A stretch of 64,000 bases of DNA from DTU089 sp002440045. GTDB lineage: Bacteria > Bacillota > Clostridia > Oscillospirales > Acutalibacteraceae. The stretch spans positions 40,505 through 104,504 of the forward strand of contig CALABP010000055.1 in assembly GCA_937885695.1 (NCBI GenBank), written 5' to 3'. Position 1 is the first letter of the stretch. Each line of letters starts with the position of its first letter. Below are positions 1-8,733 of this stretch, piece after piece. Both the position numbers and the translations under genes were made by a program. Below the pieces are notes generated by a model that worked only from the letters and a program-made list of their open reading frames with translations, searched no databases and was not told where the DNA came from.

Positions 1-246
1 TGCAACCTTTGCGATTTTATCGAATACGCCGAACGAGGTGAGTATGGCGGTGAGCACAATAAGGCTTACGGATACGCCGATTTTTACTTCGTCCTCGGTC
101 ATATCGGTGGTTTCAAAAAAACTTCTTAAAGCTTGCCCAAGACAGCAAATTCCGCCGCCGAAAACAAAAGCCGATAAAAGGTCTTTTAAAAGAGGTGATT
201 TGTCGGTAGAGGCGCCGACCATTTTTAAATATTCGGAATTAGTCAT
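1..246 (-). CDS. spoVAC: Stage V sporulation protein AC, 5' part (truncated by window edge)
   Basis: The first 82 codons of a minus-strand gene that runs off the left edge. The reading begins MTNSEYLKMVGASTDKSPLL, continues with a glycine-rich hydrophobic segment (FVFGGGICCLGQALR), and then a second hydrophobic helix ending in LTAILTSFGVFDKIAKVA. This order and the 'GG-IC-GQAL' and 'LT--G-(F/Y)DKI-K-A' signatures are those of SpoVAC, the membrane channel component that moves calcium-dipicolinate and other small molecules into the forespore and out at germination. The start ATG at 246 follows a good GGGAGG ribosome site. spoVAD and spoVAE would be expected beyond the edge. The assignment rests on remembered family signatures. 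Confidence 0.85.
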   Translation of the reverse strand, partial: MTNSEYLKMVGASTDKSPLLKDLLSAFVFGGGICCLGQALRSFFETTDMTEDEVKIGVSVSLIVLTAILTSFGVFDKIAKVA

Positions 247-306
247 AATACCTCCCAAAATTTTTATTTCGGAAATAATTGTAACCGATTTTTGGAAATT
301 TATACG

Positions 307-343
307 TAAAAAAGCCGCAATTCGCATGAACGGCGAATTGCGG
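307..343 (-). terminator. Rho-independent terminator of the HAD phosphatase gene
   Basis: An 11-bp perfect inverted repeat (CCGCAATTCGC at 315-325 with GCGAATTGCGG at 333-343) is followed on the minus strand by a C and a run of six T. It lies directly after the stop of the HAD gene and before spoVAC, so the two minus-strand genes are probably transcribed separately. Confidence 0.85.
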
Positions 344-356
344 TGTGTTAATTGTT

Positions 357-1007
357 TTATCGGTTCAAAATGTCCGACGGCTTATATAATAGGTATGTCG
401 CGCCGGCTTTTTTTAATTCTTCTTCGTTGCCGAAGCCGTAAACCGCTCCGGCGCTGTCTATACCGGCAAGCTTTGCGCCCTCTATATCATAAAATCTGTC
501 GCCCGTCATAAGGGCTTTTTCTTTATTGTTGCCGCCTAAAGCCTCAAAAGCCTCGTTTATAAGGTCTTTTTTGCTTGAATGCGTGTGCTCAAACGTTTCG
601 CCCGCAATGTAATCAAAAAGCCCGAATATGCCGAGTGCCTTTGCGATTTCTTCGACAAACAAAAGCGGCTTTGACGAGGCTATTGCAAGCTTCTTTTTGC
701 GCGCTTTAAGCTCTTTTAACATTGCTTCAACCCCGGGGTAAAGGGTCGATTCTTCACACGCTTTTTTGCTGTAGCGCTCGCGGTATTTTGCTATCAGCAT
801 ATTTGCGGTTTCGTCGTCAACGTTATAAAGCTTTGTAAAGCTTTCAAAAAGCGGCGGCCCTATAAAATAGTCAAGCTTTTTGTCGTCGGTTTCTTCAATA
901 CCCAAAAAAGAAAGCGCATATTTTACCGAATTTTTCACACCCGGAATCGTATCCGAAAGCGTTCCGTCAAAATCAAAAATATAAATATCGTATTCTTTCA
1001 ACTTCAT
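357..1007 (-). CDS. HAD-superfamily hydrolase, phosphoglycolate-phosphatase-like
   Basis: A 216-residue HAD hydrolase. The N-terminus has the nucleophile motif I, DFDGTLSDT (Asp12 and Asp14), followed by a helical cap (residues about 18-85). Motif II is around IASSKP, and the late motif GDRFYDIEGAKLAGI supplies the metal-binding acidic residues. Length and cap placement fit the Gph/PGMB-like C1-cap branch that dephosphorylates small metabolites. The open frame extends further upstream, but homology begins at the ATG at 1007; the upstream stretch is AT-rich and has no HAD-like content. A GTG one codon earlier is possible. It stands alone between a terminator and the divergent transhydrogenase operon. 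The substrate is unknown. Confidence 0.85.
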   Translation of the reverse strand: MKLKEYDIYIFDFDGTLSDTIPGVKNSVKYALSFLGIEETDDKKLDYFIGPPLFESFTKLYNVDDETANMLIAKYRERYSKKACEESTLYPGVEAMLKELKARKKKLAIASSKPLLFVEEIAKALGIFGLFDYIAGETFEHTHSSKKDLINEAFEALGGNNKEKALMTGDRFYDIEGAKLAGIDSAGAVYGFGNEEELKKAGATYLLYKPSDILNR

Positions 1008-1116
1008 CACCGCATATATATTACAATATGTTTTCTTTAATGTAAACATTAATTTATGCAAATTCAAAAAATCGGCAACGGTGCCGAAATTTGTCTTTAA
1101 AACCTTGAAAATAATA

Positions 1117-1145
1117 TTGAAAAAAGCCTTGTAATGTAATAAAAT
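1117..1145 (+). promoter_or_regulatory. Sigma-A type promoter of the transhydrogenase operon
   Basis: TTGAAA (1117-1122) and TAAAAT (1140-1145) are separated by 17 bases. They sit 23 bases ahead of the GTG start at 1169, with no other gene on this strand upstream. Confidence 0.6.
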
Positions 1146-1168
1146 ATCAAGATAAGCGAGGTGTCTGT

Positions 1169-1648
1169 GTGGAAAATTCATATAAAGAAAAAATAAAAAA
1201 CGCAGTTGCAGCCTGCGGCGACCCCGAAGAAAATCTTATAACGATTTTGCAGATTATACAAAATGACGAAGGCTATATTTCAAAAGACGCGGTAAAAGCT
1301 TTAAGCGAAATCGGCGGCATTCCCGAAAGCAGAATTATGGGCGTTGCGTCGTTTTATGCGGGTTTTCGTCTTAAACCCGTCGGCAAATACCGAATAACCG
1401 TCTGCAAGGGTACGGCGTGTCACGTCAACGGCAGTGAACGTATAGGCGAAACCGTCTGCCGCCTTTTAGGCGTGCCGTCGGGCGAGCTTTCAAAAGACGG
1501 GCTTTTTTCGTGGGAAGAGGCGGCCTGTCTCGGCTGCTGCAGCATTTCGCCCGCGATGATGATAAATTCAACCGCCTACGGCGAACTTACGCCCGAAAAG
1601 GCAGAGCATATTATAAATGAAATACGGAAAAAGGAGGGCGTGCTGTGA
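1169..1648 (+). CDS. NuoE/HydC-like [2Fe-2S] subunit of a flavin-based transhydrogenase (StnA-like)
   Basis: A 159-residue thioredoxin-fold [2Fe-2S] protein of the NuoE family. The cluster ligands are Cys79 and Cys84 (CKGTAC) and Cys120 and Cys124 (CLGCC), the usual C-x4-C / C-x3-C spacing. It starts at GTG 1169 behind GCGAGGTG. It overlaps the NuoF-like gene by four bases (GTGA), so translation is probably coupled. With the two next genes it forms a NuoE-NuoF-(NuoG/GltD) set; the absence of a hydrogenase catalytic subunit points to the Sporomusa-type transhydrogenase Stn rather than HydABC. Known Stn couples NADPH, NAD+ and ferredoxin; applying that here is inference. Confidence 0.8.
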   Translation: MENSYKEKIKNAVAACGDPEENLITILQIIQNDEGYISKDAVKALSEIGGIPESRIMGVASFYAGFRLKPVGKYRITVCKGTACHVNGSERIGETVCRLLGVPSGELSKDGLFSWEEAACLGCCSISPAMMINSTAYGELTPEKAEHIINEIRKKEGVL

Positions 1649-3402
1649 AATTTTTGTTGGGCTATGGCTCGTGCGGAATAGCTTCGGGCGCAGAAAGCGC
1701 CTATGAAGGGCTTCTTGAGGGGCTTTGCGGCAATTCCGAAATTATAAAAGTCGGCTGTAACGGGCTTTGCTTTGCAGAGCCTGTTGTTGAAGCTCTTGGC
1801 GACGGCGGCGAAAGCGTCATTTACGGCAGAGTTGACAAAGAGTTTGCAAAAAAACTTGCACAGTCTGCGTCGTTTGACGATTTGCCCAAAGAACATCGCC
1901 TGTCACCGGAAGAATTGAAATTTTTAACAAGCCAGACAAGAATTGTTCTTTCAAACTGCGGGAAAATCGACCCCGAAAGCCTTGATTCGTATCTTGATGC
2001 AGGCGGATTTGAAGCGTTTAAAAAAGCTGTTTCTTTGGGAAGCGAAAATATTATAGAAGAAGTGCGCCTTTCGGGGCTTCGCGGCAGGGGCGGCGCGGGA
2101 TTTCCCACGTATTTGAAGTGGCAGGCGGCAAAAAAGTCCGAAAGCGACGAAAAATATATCGTATGCAATGCCGACGAGGGCGACCCCGGTGCGTTTATGG
2201 ACAGGGCTGTGCTTGAAGGCGACCCTTACAGCGTGCTTGAAGGTATGATGATTGCTGGGCTTGCAATAGGCGCGGATTACGGAATAATTTATGTAAGAGC
2301 CGAATATCCCTTGGCTGTAAAGCGCGTTAAAAAAGCAGTCGAAACGCTTAAAGAAAGAGGATTTATCGGAAAAAACGCTTTAGGCAGCGGCTTTGACTTT
2401 GATTTTTATATAATGAAAGGCGCGGGCGCGTTCGTCTGCGGCGAAGAAACCGCATTGCTCGCTTCTTTGGGCGGCGGCAGGGGAATGCCCGTTACAAAAC
2501 CGCCGTTTCCTGCGCAAAAGGGCTTTAGGGGTAAGCCCACAAATATAAATAACGTTGAAACTCTTGCAAACATACCTTACATAATAAGGCACGGCGGCGA
2601 GAATTTTGCAAAACTCGGCACAGAAAAAAGCAAGGGCACAAAGGTGTTTGCGCTTGCGGGCAAAATAAAACGCGGCGGACTTGTCGAAGTGCCTATGGGT
2701 ATGACAATAAGAGAAATTGTTTTTGACATATGCGGCGGCATAAAAAACGACGCCGCAATAAAAGCAGTTCAAATGGGCGGCCCGTCGGGCGGGTGTATCC
2801 CCGAAAGCCTTCTTTCTACGCCTGTTGATTACGAAAGTATTGCAAAAACGGGCGCAATAATGGGCTCGGGCGGAATGATTGTTATGGACGAAGGCACCTG
2901 TATGGTCGATATGGCGCGCTTTTTTATGGATTTTACAAGCAAAGAAAGCTGCGGAAAGTGCGCCCCGTGCAGAATCGGCACAACAAGAATGCTTGAAACG
3001 CTTGAAAAAATCACTCGCGGCGACGGCGAAGAAAGCGATATAGAACGCCTTGTAAAAGACGGCGAGGCAATAAAAACAGGCGCGCTTTGCGGACTCGGAA
3101 ATTCCGCGCCGAACCCCGTTCTTACAACCGTGAAATACTTTAAGGACGAATACGAAGCGCACATAAAAGAAAAACGCTGTCCCGCAAAAGAATGCACGGC
3201 GTTAATAAGGTATGAAATATCAAAAGATAAGTGTAAAGGCTGTTCCCTTTGCAGCAAAAAATGCCCCGTTTCGGCAATAAGCGGCGAAATTAAAAAGCCG
3301 TTTTCAATAGACCCGAAAAGGTGCATACGCTGCGGCGCGTGTTTAGGTACATGCCGTTTCGGCGCAATATCAAAAGAAAGCGGGGCGAAGTGCTTTGACT
3401 GA
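1645..3402 (+). CDS. NuoF/HydB-like NADH-binding flavoprotein subunit (StnB-like)
   Basis: 585 residues. An N-terminal thioredoxin-like [2Fe-2S] domain (Cys10, Cys38, Cys42 region) precedes the NuoF core. The core has the NADH/FMN glycine-rich loop GLRGRGGAGFPTYLKW (around residue 145) and the [4Fe-4S] motif SCGKCAPCRIGTTRM. The tail is a two-cluster ferredoxin (CKGCSLCSKKCP and CIRCGACLGTC, about residues 530-575). This is the architecture of HydB and StnB, the subunits carrying the bifurcating FMN. GTG start at 1645, behind AAGGAGGG, overlapping the previous stop. Its stop overlaps the next gene's TTG start. Likely soluble and cytoplasmic. Confidence 0.85.
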   Translation: MKFLLGYGSCGIASGAESAYEGLLEGLCGNSEIIKVGCNGLCFAEPVVEALGDGGESVIYGRVDKEFAKKLAQSASFDDLPKEHRLSPEELKFLTSQTRIVLSNCGKIDPESLDSYLDAGGFEAFKKAVSLGSENIIEEVRLSGLRGRGGAGFPTYLKWQAAKKSESDEKYIVCNADEGDPGAFMDRAVLEGDPYSVLEGMMIAGLAIGADYGIIYVRAEYPLAVKRVKKAVETLKERGFIGKNALGSGFDFDFYIMKGAGAFVCGEETALLASLGGGRGMPVTKPPFPAQKGFRGKPTNINNVETLANIPYIIRHGGENFAKLGTEKSKGTKVFALAGKIKRGGLVEVPMGMTIREIVFDICGGIKNDAAIKAVQMGGPSGGCIPESLLSTPVDYESIAKTGAIMGSGGMIVMDEGTCMVDMARFFMDFTSKESCGKCAPCRIGTTRMLETLEKITRGDGEESDIERLVKDGEAIKTGALCGLGNSAPNPVLTTVKYFKDEYEAHIKEKRCPAKECTALIRYEISKDKCKGCSLCSKKCPVSAISGEIKKPFSIDPKRCIRCGACLGTCRFGAISKESGAKCFD

Positions 3403-5704
3403 AGTTAATATTATTGCGGACGGCAAAAAAATCAAGGCGTTTCGCGAAATGACGCTGCTCGACAACTTGCTTTGCAACGGCTTTGACGTGCCGCATCTTT
3501 GCCACAATAAAGAGCTTGAAGCCTACGGCGGGTGCGGACTTTGCATTGTAGAGGTCGAAGGCTCAAGAAAGCCTTTGCGCGCGTGCTCCGTTACGGTGAG
3601 CGAGGGGATGTGCGTTACAACGAAAAGCGAAGCGCTTGAAAAAAGCCGCGAAGCAACGCTTTCGTTTTTGTGCTCCGACCATTCGGGCGACTGTAAAGCT
3701 CCGTGCTTTTACGCCTGCCCCACGCATCACGATGTTCAGGGCTATGTCGGGCTTATAGCAAACGGAAAAACCAAAGAAGCGCTTGAAATTATAATGCGCG
3801 ACAATCCGCTTCCGTCGTCAATCGGCAGGGTATGCCCGCATCCGTGCGAGAAAAAATGCAGGCGTTCTTTTGTAGACGAGCCCGTTTCAATATGCGCCCT
3901 TAAACGCTTTGCCGCCGATGAAGAAGAGGTTGCTTTAGCAAAAAAAGAAGATACATTTAAGCGTATTGCCGTTGTCGGCGGCGGCCCTGCGGGAATTTCG
4001 TGCGCATATTTTTCGGCGCTTTCGGGTCACAGGGTCGAAATATTTGAGGCAAAAGACAGCTGCGGCGGAATGCTTCGTTACGGCATACCCGAATACAGAC
4101 TGCCTAAATCCGTGCTTAATAAAGAGATTGACGCCGTTTTAAAGCTCGGCGTTAAGGTGCATTACAACAAAATGCTCGGCAGAGATTTTTCTGTTGCCGA
4201 TTTGAAAAATGAGTTTGACGCCGTGTTTATCGGAACAGGCGCTCAAAAAAGCGGCTCTTTAAGGTGTGAAAACGACAGCGCCGAGGGCGTTTTGGGCGGA
4301 ATAGATTTTCTTTACGACGTGGCTGTCGGCAAATTAAAAACGCTTAGCGGAAAAATAGCCGTTGTCGGCGGCGGAAACACGGCAATCGACGCCGCAAGGA
4401 CTGCCGTAAGGCTCGGCAAAACCGAAGTTACAATTATATACAGGCGCACAGAGAACGAAATGCCCGCAGAAAAGCTTGAAATTAAAGAAGCAAAAGAAGA
4501 GGGCGTAAGCTTCCGTTTTCTCGAAACGCCGTTAAGCGTTGTTTTAAACGGCGAAAAAGCCGCGGGGCTTGTGCTTCAAAAAATGAAACAGGGCGAGCCG
4601 GACTCAAGCGGCAGGCGGGCAAGCGTTCCGATTGAGGGTGCAACCGAAACGGTTTCTTTCGACCTTATAATTTCGGCTGTCGGTCAGCTTGTAAAAAACG
4701 ACGGTCTTTCGGGAATCGAGCTTACCAAAAAGGGCACGGTTTCTGTTGACGAATCGACTTATATGACGTCTTTAGACGGCGTTTTTGCGGCGGGCGACGT
4801 TATAAACAAAGGCCCCGATATAGCAATCCGCGCGATTGCCGGCGGAAAAAATGCCGCAAAGGCTATTGATGCATATCTTGCGGGCGAAAAAATCGACATA
4901 AAAATGCCGCTGTTTTCCGAAAACAGAGATTTTGACCCTGATTCGCTTTCCCAAGAAGTCAAAAAGGCGCGCACTGAGCAAAGTGTTTTGCCGCCCGATG
5001 TAAGAAAGGCAAATTTCAGCGAAAGCACAAAGACGTTCACAAAAGAAGAGGCGCTGAAAGAAGCGTCGCGCTGTCTTGAATGCGGGTGCTCGGCGGTTTA
5101 TGAATGCAAGCTTCTTCCGCTTATGCGCGAATACGGCAGCCTTTCTTCGCCTGAAAGCGGAAAAAAGCATAAAACCGAAAAAGACAAAAGCCACCCGTTT
5201 ATTATCCGCGACTCGGGCAAGTGCATTCTTTGTGCGCTTTGCGTGCGCTCCTGCCGCGAAATAAGTAAAACCGAAACCTTGGGCCTTTTCGGCAGGGGAT
5301 TCGGCACATTGCCGGAAACGGCGTTTTTTGAGCCGCTTTTAAAAAGCTCCTGCATTTCGTGCGGAGTTTGTGCCGCCGTTTGCCCGACAGGCGCTTTAAG
5401 CCTGAAAACGCCAGGCATAAAAAATGTGCCGCTTGAATTTTTTGATGAACACACGGTTTGCGGTCTTTGCGAAAGAAAATGCGGTTTTATAAAGCGCACT
5501 TCGGGCGGCAGGGTTACGCTTTTGCCCGACGATTTGAGAAAACACTGCTCTTACGGAATGTTTTTGCCCGTTTTAAAGGCGGCAAAAAGCCTTAACATAA
5601 GCGAAGAAAGCTTAAAAGAGGCTTCTGAAAAGCTTTTTTCGGATATGGAATATTTTGCGGGAAATAAAGAGTCTGTTATGTCTTTTGAATTTGAATGCTT
5701 GTAA
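3395..5704 (+). CDS. NuoG-N / GltD-like fusion subunit of transhydrogenase (StnC-like)
   Basis: 769 residues with stacked redox modules. A plant-type [2Fe-2S] domain has Cys36, 47, 50 and 64. A Cys-rich segment (Cys100, 104, 108) leads into the GltD/NfnB N-terminal helical domain (Cys147, 151, 155). FAD binding uses GGGPAG at 195-200, and a second Rossmann fold (VVGGGNTA, about 323-330) binds NAD(P)H. Two [4Fe-4S] ferredoxin motifs follow at about 610 and 653, then a CxxCxxxC motif at 689. No hydrogenase H-cluster or molybdopterin domain is present. This matches the StnC subunit, which adds an NfnB-like NADPH site to a NuoEF module. TTG start at 3395, overlapping the upstream stop. Confidence 0.75.
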   Translation: MTEVNIIADGKKIKAFREMTLLDNLLCNGFDVPHLCHNKELEAYGGCGLCIVEVEGSRKPLRACSVTVSEGMCVTTKSEALEKSREATLSFLCSDHSGDCKAPCFYACPTHHDVQGYVGLIANGKTKEALEIIMRDNPLPSSIGRVCPHPCEKKCRRSFVDEPVSICALKRFAADEEEVALAKKEDTFKRIAVVGGGPAGISCAYFSALSGHRVEIFEAKDSCGGMLRYGIPEYRLPKSVLNKEIDAVLKLGVKVHYNKMLGRDFSVADLKNEFDAVFIGTGAQKSGSLRCENDSAEGVLGGIDFLYDVAVGKLKTLSGKIAVVGGGNTAIDAARTAVRLGKTEVTIIYRRTENEMPAEKLEIKEAKEEGVSFRFLETPLSVVLNGEKAAGLVLQKMKQGEPDSSGRRASVPIEGATETVSFDLIISAVGQLVKNDGLSGIELTKKGTVSVDESTYMTSLDGVFAAGDVINKGPDIAIRAIAGGKNAAKAIDAYLAGEKIDIKMPLFSENRDFDPDSLSQEVKKARTEQSVLPPDVRKANFSESTKTFTKEEALKEASRCLECGCSAVYECKLLPLMREYGSLSSPESGKKHKTEKDKSHPFIIRDSGKCILCALCVRSCREISKTETLGLFGRGFGTLPETAFFEPLLKSSCISCGVCAAVCPTGALSLKTPGIKNVPLEFFDEHTVCGLCERKCGFIKRTSGGRVTLLPDDLRKHCSYGMFLPVLKAAKSLNISEESLKEASEKLFSDMEYFAGNKESVMSFEFECL

Positions 5705-5714
5705 GATTTACCAA

Positions 5715-5800
5715 AAATCAGGTGCGATTTTCGGTGAATGTGACGGCAACGCCGCAAGAGCCTTGTATATTGCCGTTTCTAAGGCGCACACCCGATTTTT
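5715..5800 (+). terminator. Nested imperfect hairpin with T run after the transhydrogenase operon
   Basis: Outer arms (about 5715-5726 and 5785-5798) and an inner perfect 7-bp pair (ACGGCAA 5743-5749 with TTGCCGT 5770-5776) fold around each other and end in a short T run. It is placed as a terminator, but the long internal region is larger than a simple terminator needs. Confidence 0.4.
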
Positions 5801-5848
5801 ACGGCTTAAAAATTAATATTTATTAACATAAAAAAAGCATTTTTTCTA

Positions 5849-5878
5849 TTGACATTCACCCCCGAAATGTAATATAAT
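5849..5878 (+). promoter_or_regulatory. Consensus sigma-A promoter of the cohesin-like protein gene
   Basis: Perfect TTGACA (5849-5854) and TATAAT (5873-5878) with an 18-base spacer. They lie 90 bases before the ATG and leave a moderately long leader. Confidence 0.85.
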
Positions 5879-5968
5879 CATCGCAGGCTTATAAGTATTC
5901 CTATGCTTCTGCATTCGCAATACTTCGGCACGGCTTATGCCACAATGACTTAGTAAAGGAAGATTTAA

Positions 5969-7054
5969 ATGAAGAAAGTTCTTTCAATCGTTCTTTCGGT
6001 TATGATTCTCATCATCGCCGTTATGCCTTCTGCGGCTGCTCTTACCGTTCCTGCGGCAGACCTCAGAGTTACAAAGGGCGCTTACAACGGCAATCCGCAG
6101 ACGATTGACACAGTTACCGACAAAGTGTTCACAGTTGTGGTCTCACTCCCGGCTGTTAAGGGTCTTACTGAGGTTGCAATGCACATTCAGTTTGACAAAA
6201 ACGTACTTAAATATGTAGGCGGCGGTCAGGCTTATAAAGTTGTTGACGGCGACAACTATCCCTACTATGAAGGCGGTATGTTCGCTTGCAACACCAAGAC
6301 CGTTAAACCCGATGAGTTTTCATTCGGAATGGTAGTATCGGAGCCTTTGACCAAAAACAACTCCAGAGATTTTGCTTATCTTACCTTTGAAGTTATCGAC
6401 AGCTCAAAAACTTCTACAACCCTTAATTTCTATGTAAATAAGTTTACGACCGAAGATGGCGATAACACTAACGATATCAGCGCAACAACGCTTATCAAGT
6501 CATCAATCGTAAGATTGGATTTGCCGGCAGAGTCCACAAATCCCTCTTCGACAGAACCCGGCGGCAGTGATGCAAGCGACGAGGGCACAACAAAAACTCC
6601 CTCTGTTTCTGACATCAACGCTCTTATCGAAAAGATTAAAGAGCTCCTTAAAAACAACGGCGCTTCAATCGAAGATTACATCGACGCTATCGTTAACATA
6701 ATCGGCAATGCCGACATCGCAGATATGATTGAACAGATTATCGGCGGCAACATCGACATCGGCGACGGTTTCCTTGATTGGATTAAAAATATCGGTATCG
6801 ACTTCGGTTCTTTTGAAGAGATTCTTAACAAAATCATCGAATTCTTCAAAAACCTCTTTAATCCCGGCGGCGATACACCCGCTTCTTCAAATGTTCAGAC
6901 AACCAATGCAGGCGGCAACAACCTCAACACCACAAGCAAGGGTTCTCAGAACGGCTCCGAAAACACAGGCGATGCAGGCATAGCTCTTGCGGCTACGGTT
7001 TGCGTTGCGGCTGCTGCGGCATTCGTACTTACGAGAAAGAAAAAGGAAGACTGA
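5969..7054 (+). CDS. Secreted, cell-surface-anchored cohesin-like domain protein
   Basis: 361 residues. A signal peptide (residues 1-24, ending PSAAA) is followed by a beta-rich domain (about 27-175) that resembles cohesin or related dockerin-type folds: VVVSLPAVKGLTEVAMHIQF, 'FDKNVLKYVGG', and 'AYLTFEVID'. A Ser/Thr/Gly linker, a segment of amphipathic helices (about 210-300), a second low-complexity linker, and a C-terminal TGDAG, hydrophobic helix and RKKKED tail complete it. The tail is an LPxTG-like or membrane-retention signal without the canonical LPxTG. Good ribosome site (AAGGAAG). No dockerin partner lies in the window. It could instead be a generic carbohydrate-binding beta sandwich. 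Confidence 0.65.
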   Translation: MKKVLSIVLSVMILIIAVMPSAAALTVPAADLRVTKGAYNGNPQTIDTVTDKVFTVVVSLPAVKGLTEVAMHIQFDKNVLKYVGGGQAYKVVDGDNYPYYEGGMFACNTKTVKPDEFSFGMVVSEPLTKNNSRDFAYLTFEVIDSSKTSTTLNFYVNKFTTEDGDNTNDISATTLIKSSIVRLDLPAESTNPSSTEPGGSDASDEGTTKTPSVSDINALIEKIKELLKNNGASIEDYIDAIVNIIGNADIADMIEQIIGGNIDIGDGFLDWIKNIGIDFGSFEEILNKIIEFFKNLFNPGGDTPASSNVQTTNAGGNNLNTTSKGSQNGSENTGDAGIALAATVCVAAAAAFVLTRKKKED

Positions 7055-7099
7055 TTTTTTAACCGAGCTTTCTTTTCTTAACTAAATCTTGAATTTATA

Positions 7100-7133
7100 C
7101 CCCGAAAGCTTCGGCTTTCGGGGATTGTTTTTT
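7100..7133 (+). terminator. Rho-independent terminator after the cohesin-like gene
   Basis: Perfect 10-bp stem CCCCGAAAGC (7100-7109) and GCTTTCGGGG (7114-7123) with a TTCG tetraloop, followed by a T-rich tract. Confidence 0.95.
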
Positions 7134-7259
7134 TCTTTCCTTTTATAAGATTTGTTCTGCGGCGTTGAATGCGAAAAAATTCCAGAAAACTATAGAAATT
7201 TGCTTTTTAATAAAGTATAATATTGCCACTGATTTTAAGGCTTTTAAGGCGGTCGAAAA

Positions 7260-8504
7260 ATGTCTGATTCAATGAATTTCAAACGAACAAAGCTTGCGTG
7301 TTATACGGCGTATTTCACAATGTCCTCGGTGTTTTGTCTGTCGCCGCTGTTGTTTGCAACATTTCACAATACATACGGCGTGTCGTATACGCTTCTCGGA
7401 ACGCTTGTGCTTGTGAATTTTTGCACCCAGCTTACAATCGACCTTATTTTTTCGTTTTTCTCAAAACATTTTAATATAGCAAAAACCGTAAGGGTAATGC
7501 CGATTATAACCTCCGTCGGTATGGCTTTTTATGCGTTAAGCCCCATAATAATGCCGAATAACGTTTATATCGGCTTGGTTTTGGGAACCGTGCTTTTTTC
7601 TGTTTCCGCAGGACTTTCCGAGGTGCTTTTAAACCCGATGATAGCCGCAATACCGTCTAAAGACCCGCAGCGCGATATGAGCTTTCTTCATTCGCTTTAT
7701 GCTTTCGGCGTTGTAACAACAGTGGTTTTAAGCACGCTGTTTTTCAAGGTGTTCGGCACTGAAAACTGGTCTTATTTAATGGGCTTTTTTGCGGTGCTTC
7801 CGCTTGCGGCTTCGGTTATGTTTTTTCTTTCGCCTATACCGGAAATGTCTGACAGCGGCGAAAATAAAAGCGGCAAATCAGCCGTAAAGAAAAATGTCGG
7901 GCTTATGCTTTGCGTGCTTTGCATATTTTTCGGCAGCTGCGCCGAAAACACAATGTCAAACTGGATTTCAAGCTATGTTGAAAAAGCTTTGAGCATTGAC
8001 AAGGCAGTAGGCGATATTCTCGGAATGGCTGTTTTTGCGGTGCTTCTCGGAGTGGGCAGATTTACTTATTCGCGTTTTGGCAAAAACATAAACCGCGTGC
8101 TGTTTTTCAGTATGCTCGGCGCGGCTTTGTGTTATATTACGGCGGCTCTTTCAAACAGCGCTGTTGCCGCTTTTGTCGCATGCGCTCTTACGGGCATTTT
8201 TGTTGCAATGCTTTGGCCCGGAACGCTTATTATGATGGAAGAAAATCTGCCCGGAATGGGTGTTGCCGCATATGCGCTTATGGCGGCGGGCGGTGACCTC
8301 GGCGCTTCTGTTGCGCCGCAGCTTATGGGAATTGTGGTTGATAATGTATCGGAAAGTGCTTTCGCTGTTGATATGGGTGCGCGGCTTAACCTGTTGCCCG
8401 AACAAATCGGGCTTAAATCCGGTATGCTTGTAAGCGCAATTTTCCCGATAGCGGGCGCGGTACTGCTCATCTTTACTTTGAGATATTTTAAAAAGCAAAA
8501 ATAA
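7260..8504 (+). CDS. Major facilitator superfamily transporter
   Basis: A 414-residue membrane protein with about twelve hydrophobic segments in two halves, split by a charged cytoplasmic loop at about residues 196-212 (PEMSDSGENKSGKSAVKK). The N-terminal half carries short basic loops typical of MFS, and the C-terminal half ends in basic residues KKQK. The glycine-rich helix GVGRFTYSRFG resembles the conserved loop between helices 8 and 9. No substrate signature is clear; the shape recalls the FucP-like sugar branch. It is a single-gene unit flanked by terminators. A possible -10 box TATAAT lies at 7216-7221 without a convincing -35. Confidence 0.8.
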   Translation: MSDSMNFKRTKLACYTAYFTMSSVFCLSPLLFATFHNTYGVSYTLLGTLVLVNFCTQLTIDLIFSFFSKHFNIAKTVRVMPIITSVGMAFYALSPIIMPNNVYIGLVLGTVLFSVSAGLSEVLLNPMIAAIPSKDPQRDMSFLHSLYAFGVVTTVVLSTLFFKVFGTENWSYLMGFFAVLPLAASVMFFLSPIPEMSDSGENKSGKSAVKKNVGLMLCVLCIFFGSCAENTMSNWISSYVEKALSIDKAVGDILGMAVFAVLLGVGRFTYSRFGKNINRVLFFSMLGAALCYITAALSNSAVAAFVACALTGIFVAMLWPGTLIMMEENLPGMGVAAYALMAAGGDLGASVAPQLMGIVVDNVSESAFAVDMGARLNLLPEQIGLKSGMLVSAIFPIAGAVLLIFTLRYFKKQK

Positions 8505-8514
8505 ATTATCTTAG

Positions 8515-8596
8515 GCATAAGAGCATTGAACCGCATCGGTTCGACGCTCTTATGCTATATTTACGGTGCGAAATTCGTGCCGTATTTTTTATTTTT
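8515..8596 (+). terminator. Two consecutive hairpins, the second a terminator
   Basis: A perfect 10-bp stem GCATAAGAGC (8515-8524) and GCTCTTATGC (8546-8555), with an inner GAACCG/GGTTC pair, is followed by a second hairpin (8563-8583) ending in a T-rich run at 8584-8596. The pair ends the MFS transcript. Confidence 0.8.
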
Positions 8597-8733
8597 GACC
8601 ATTCTGTGCGCGTTTAGTGCAATTTTACTAAATATAGGTGCAAAAAATTGGCGCACACGCCGCGACAGAATATGGTAAAATAAATATACAATATCGCGGC
8701 GATTTCAGCCGTAAAATATAAGGGGGTATTTAC

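Noticed and set aside
38..511. 157-residue open frame on the plus strand at the left end
   Set aside because: It overlaps spoVAC, a terminator and the HAD gene, all supported on the minus strand, and has no family-like content.
2380..3162. 260-residue minus-strand frame opposite the NuoF-like gene
   Set aside because: Shadow frame with odd composition (many Phe, Ala and Cys); the plus-strand protein is unmistakable.
3395..5704. [FeFe]-hydrogenase or molybdenum formate dehydrogenase subunit
   Set aside because: No H-cluster motifs and no molybdopterin domain; the fold order is ferredoxin, GltD and ferredoxin.
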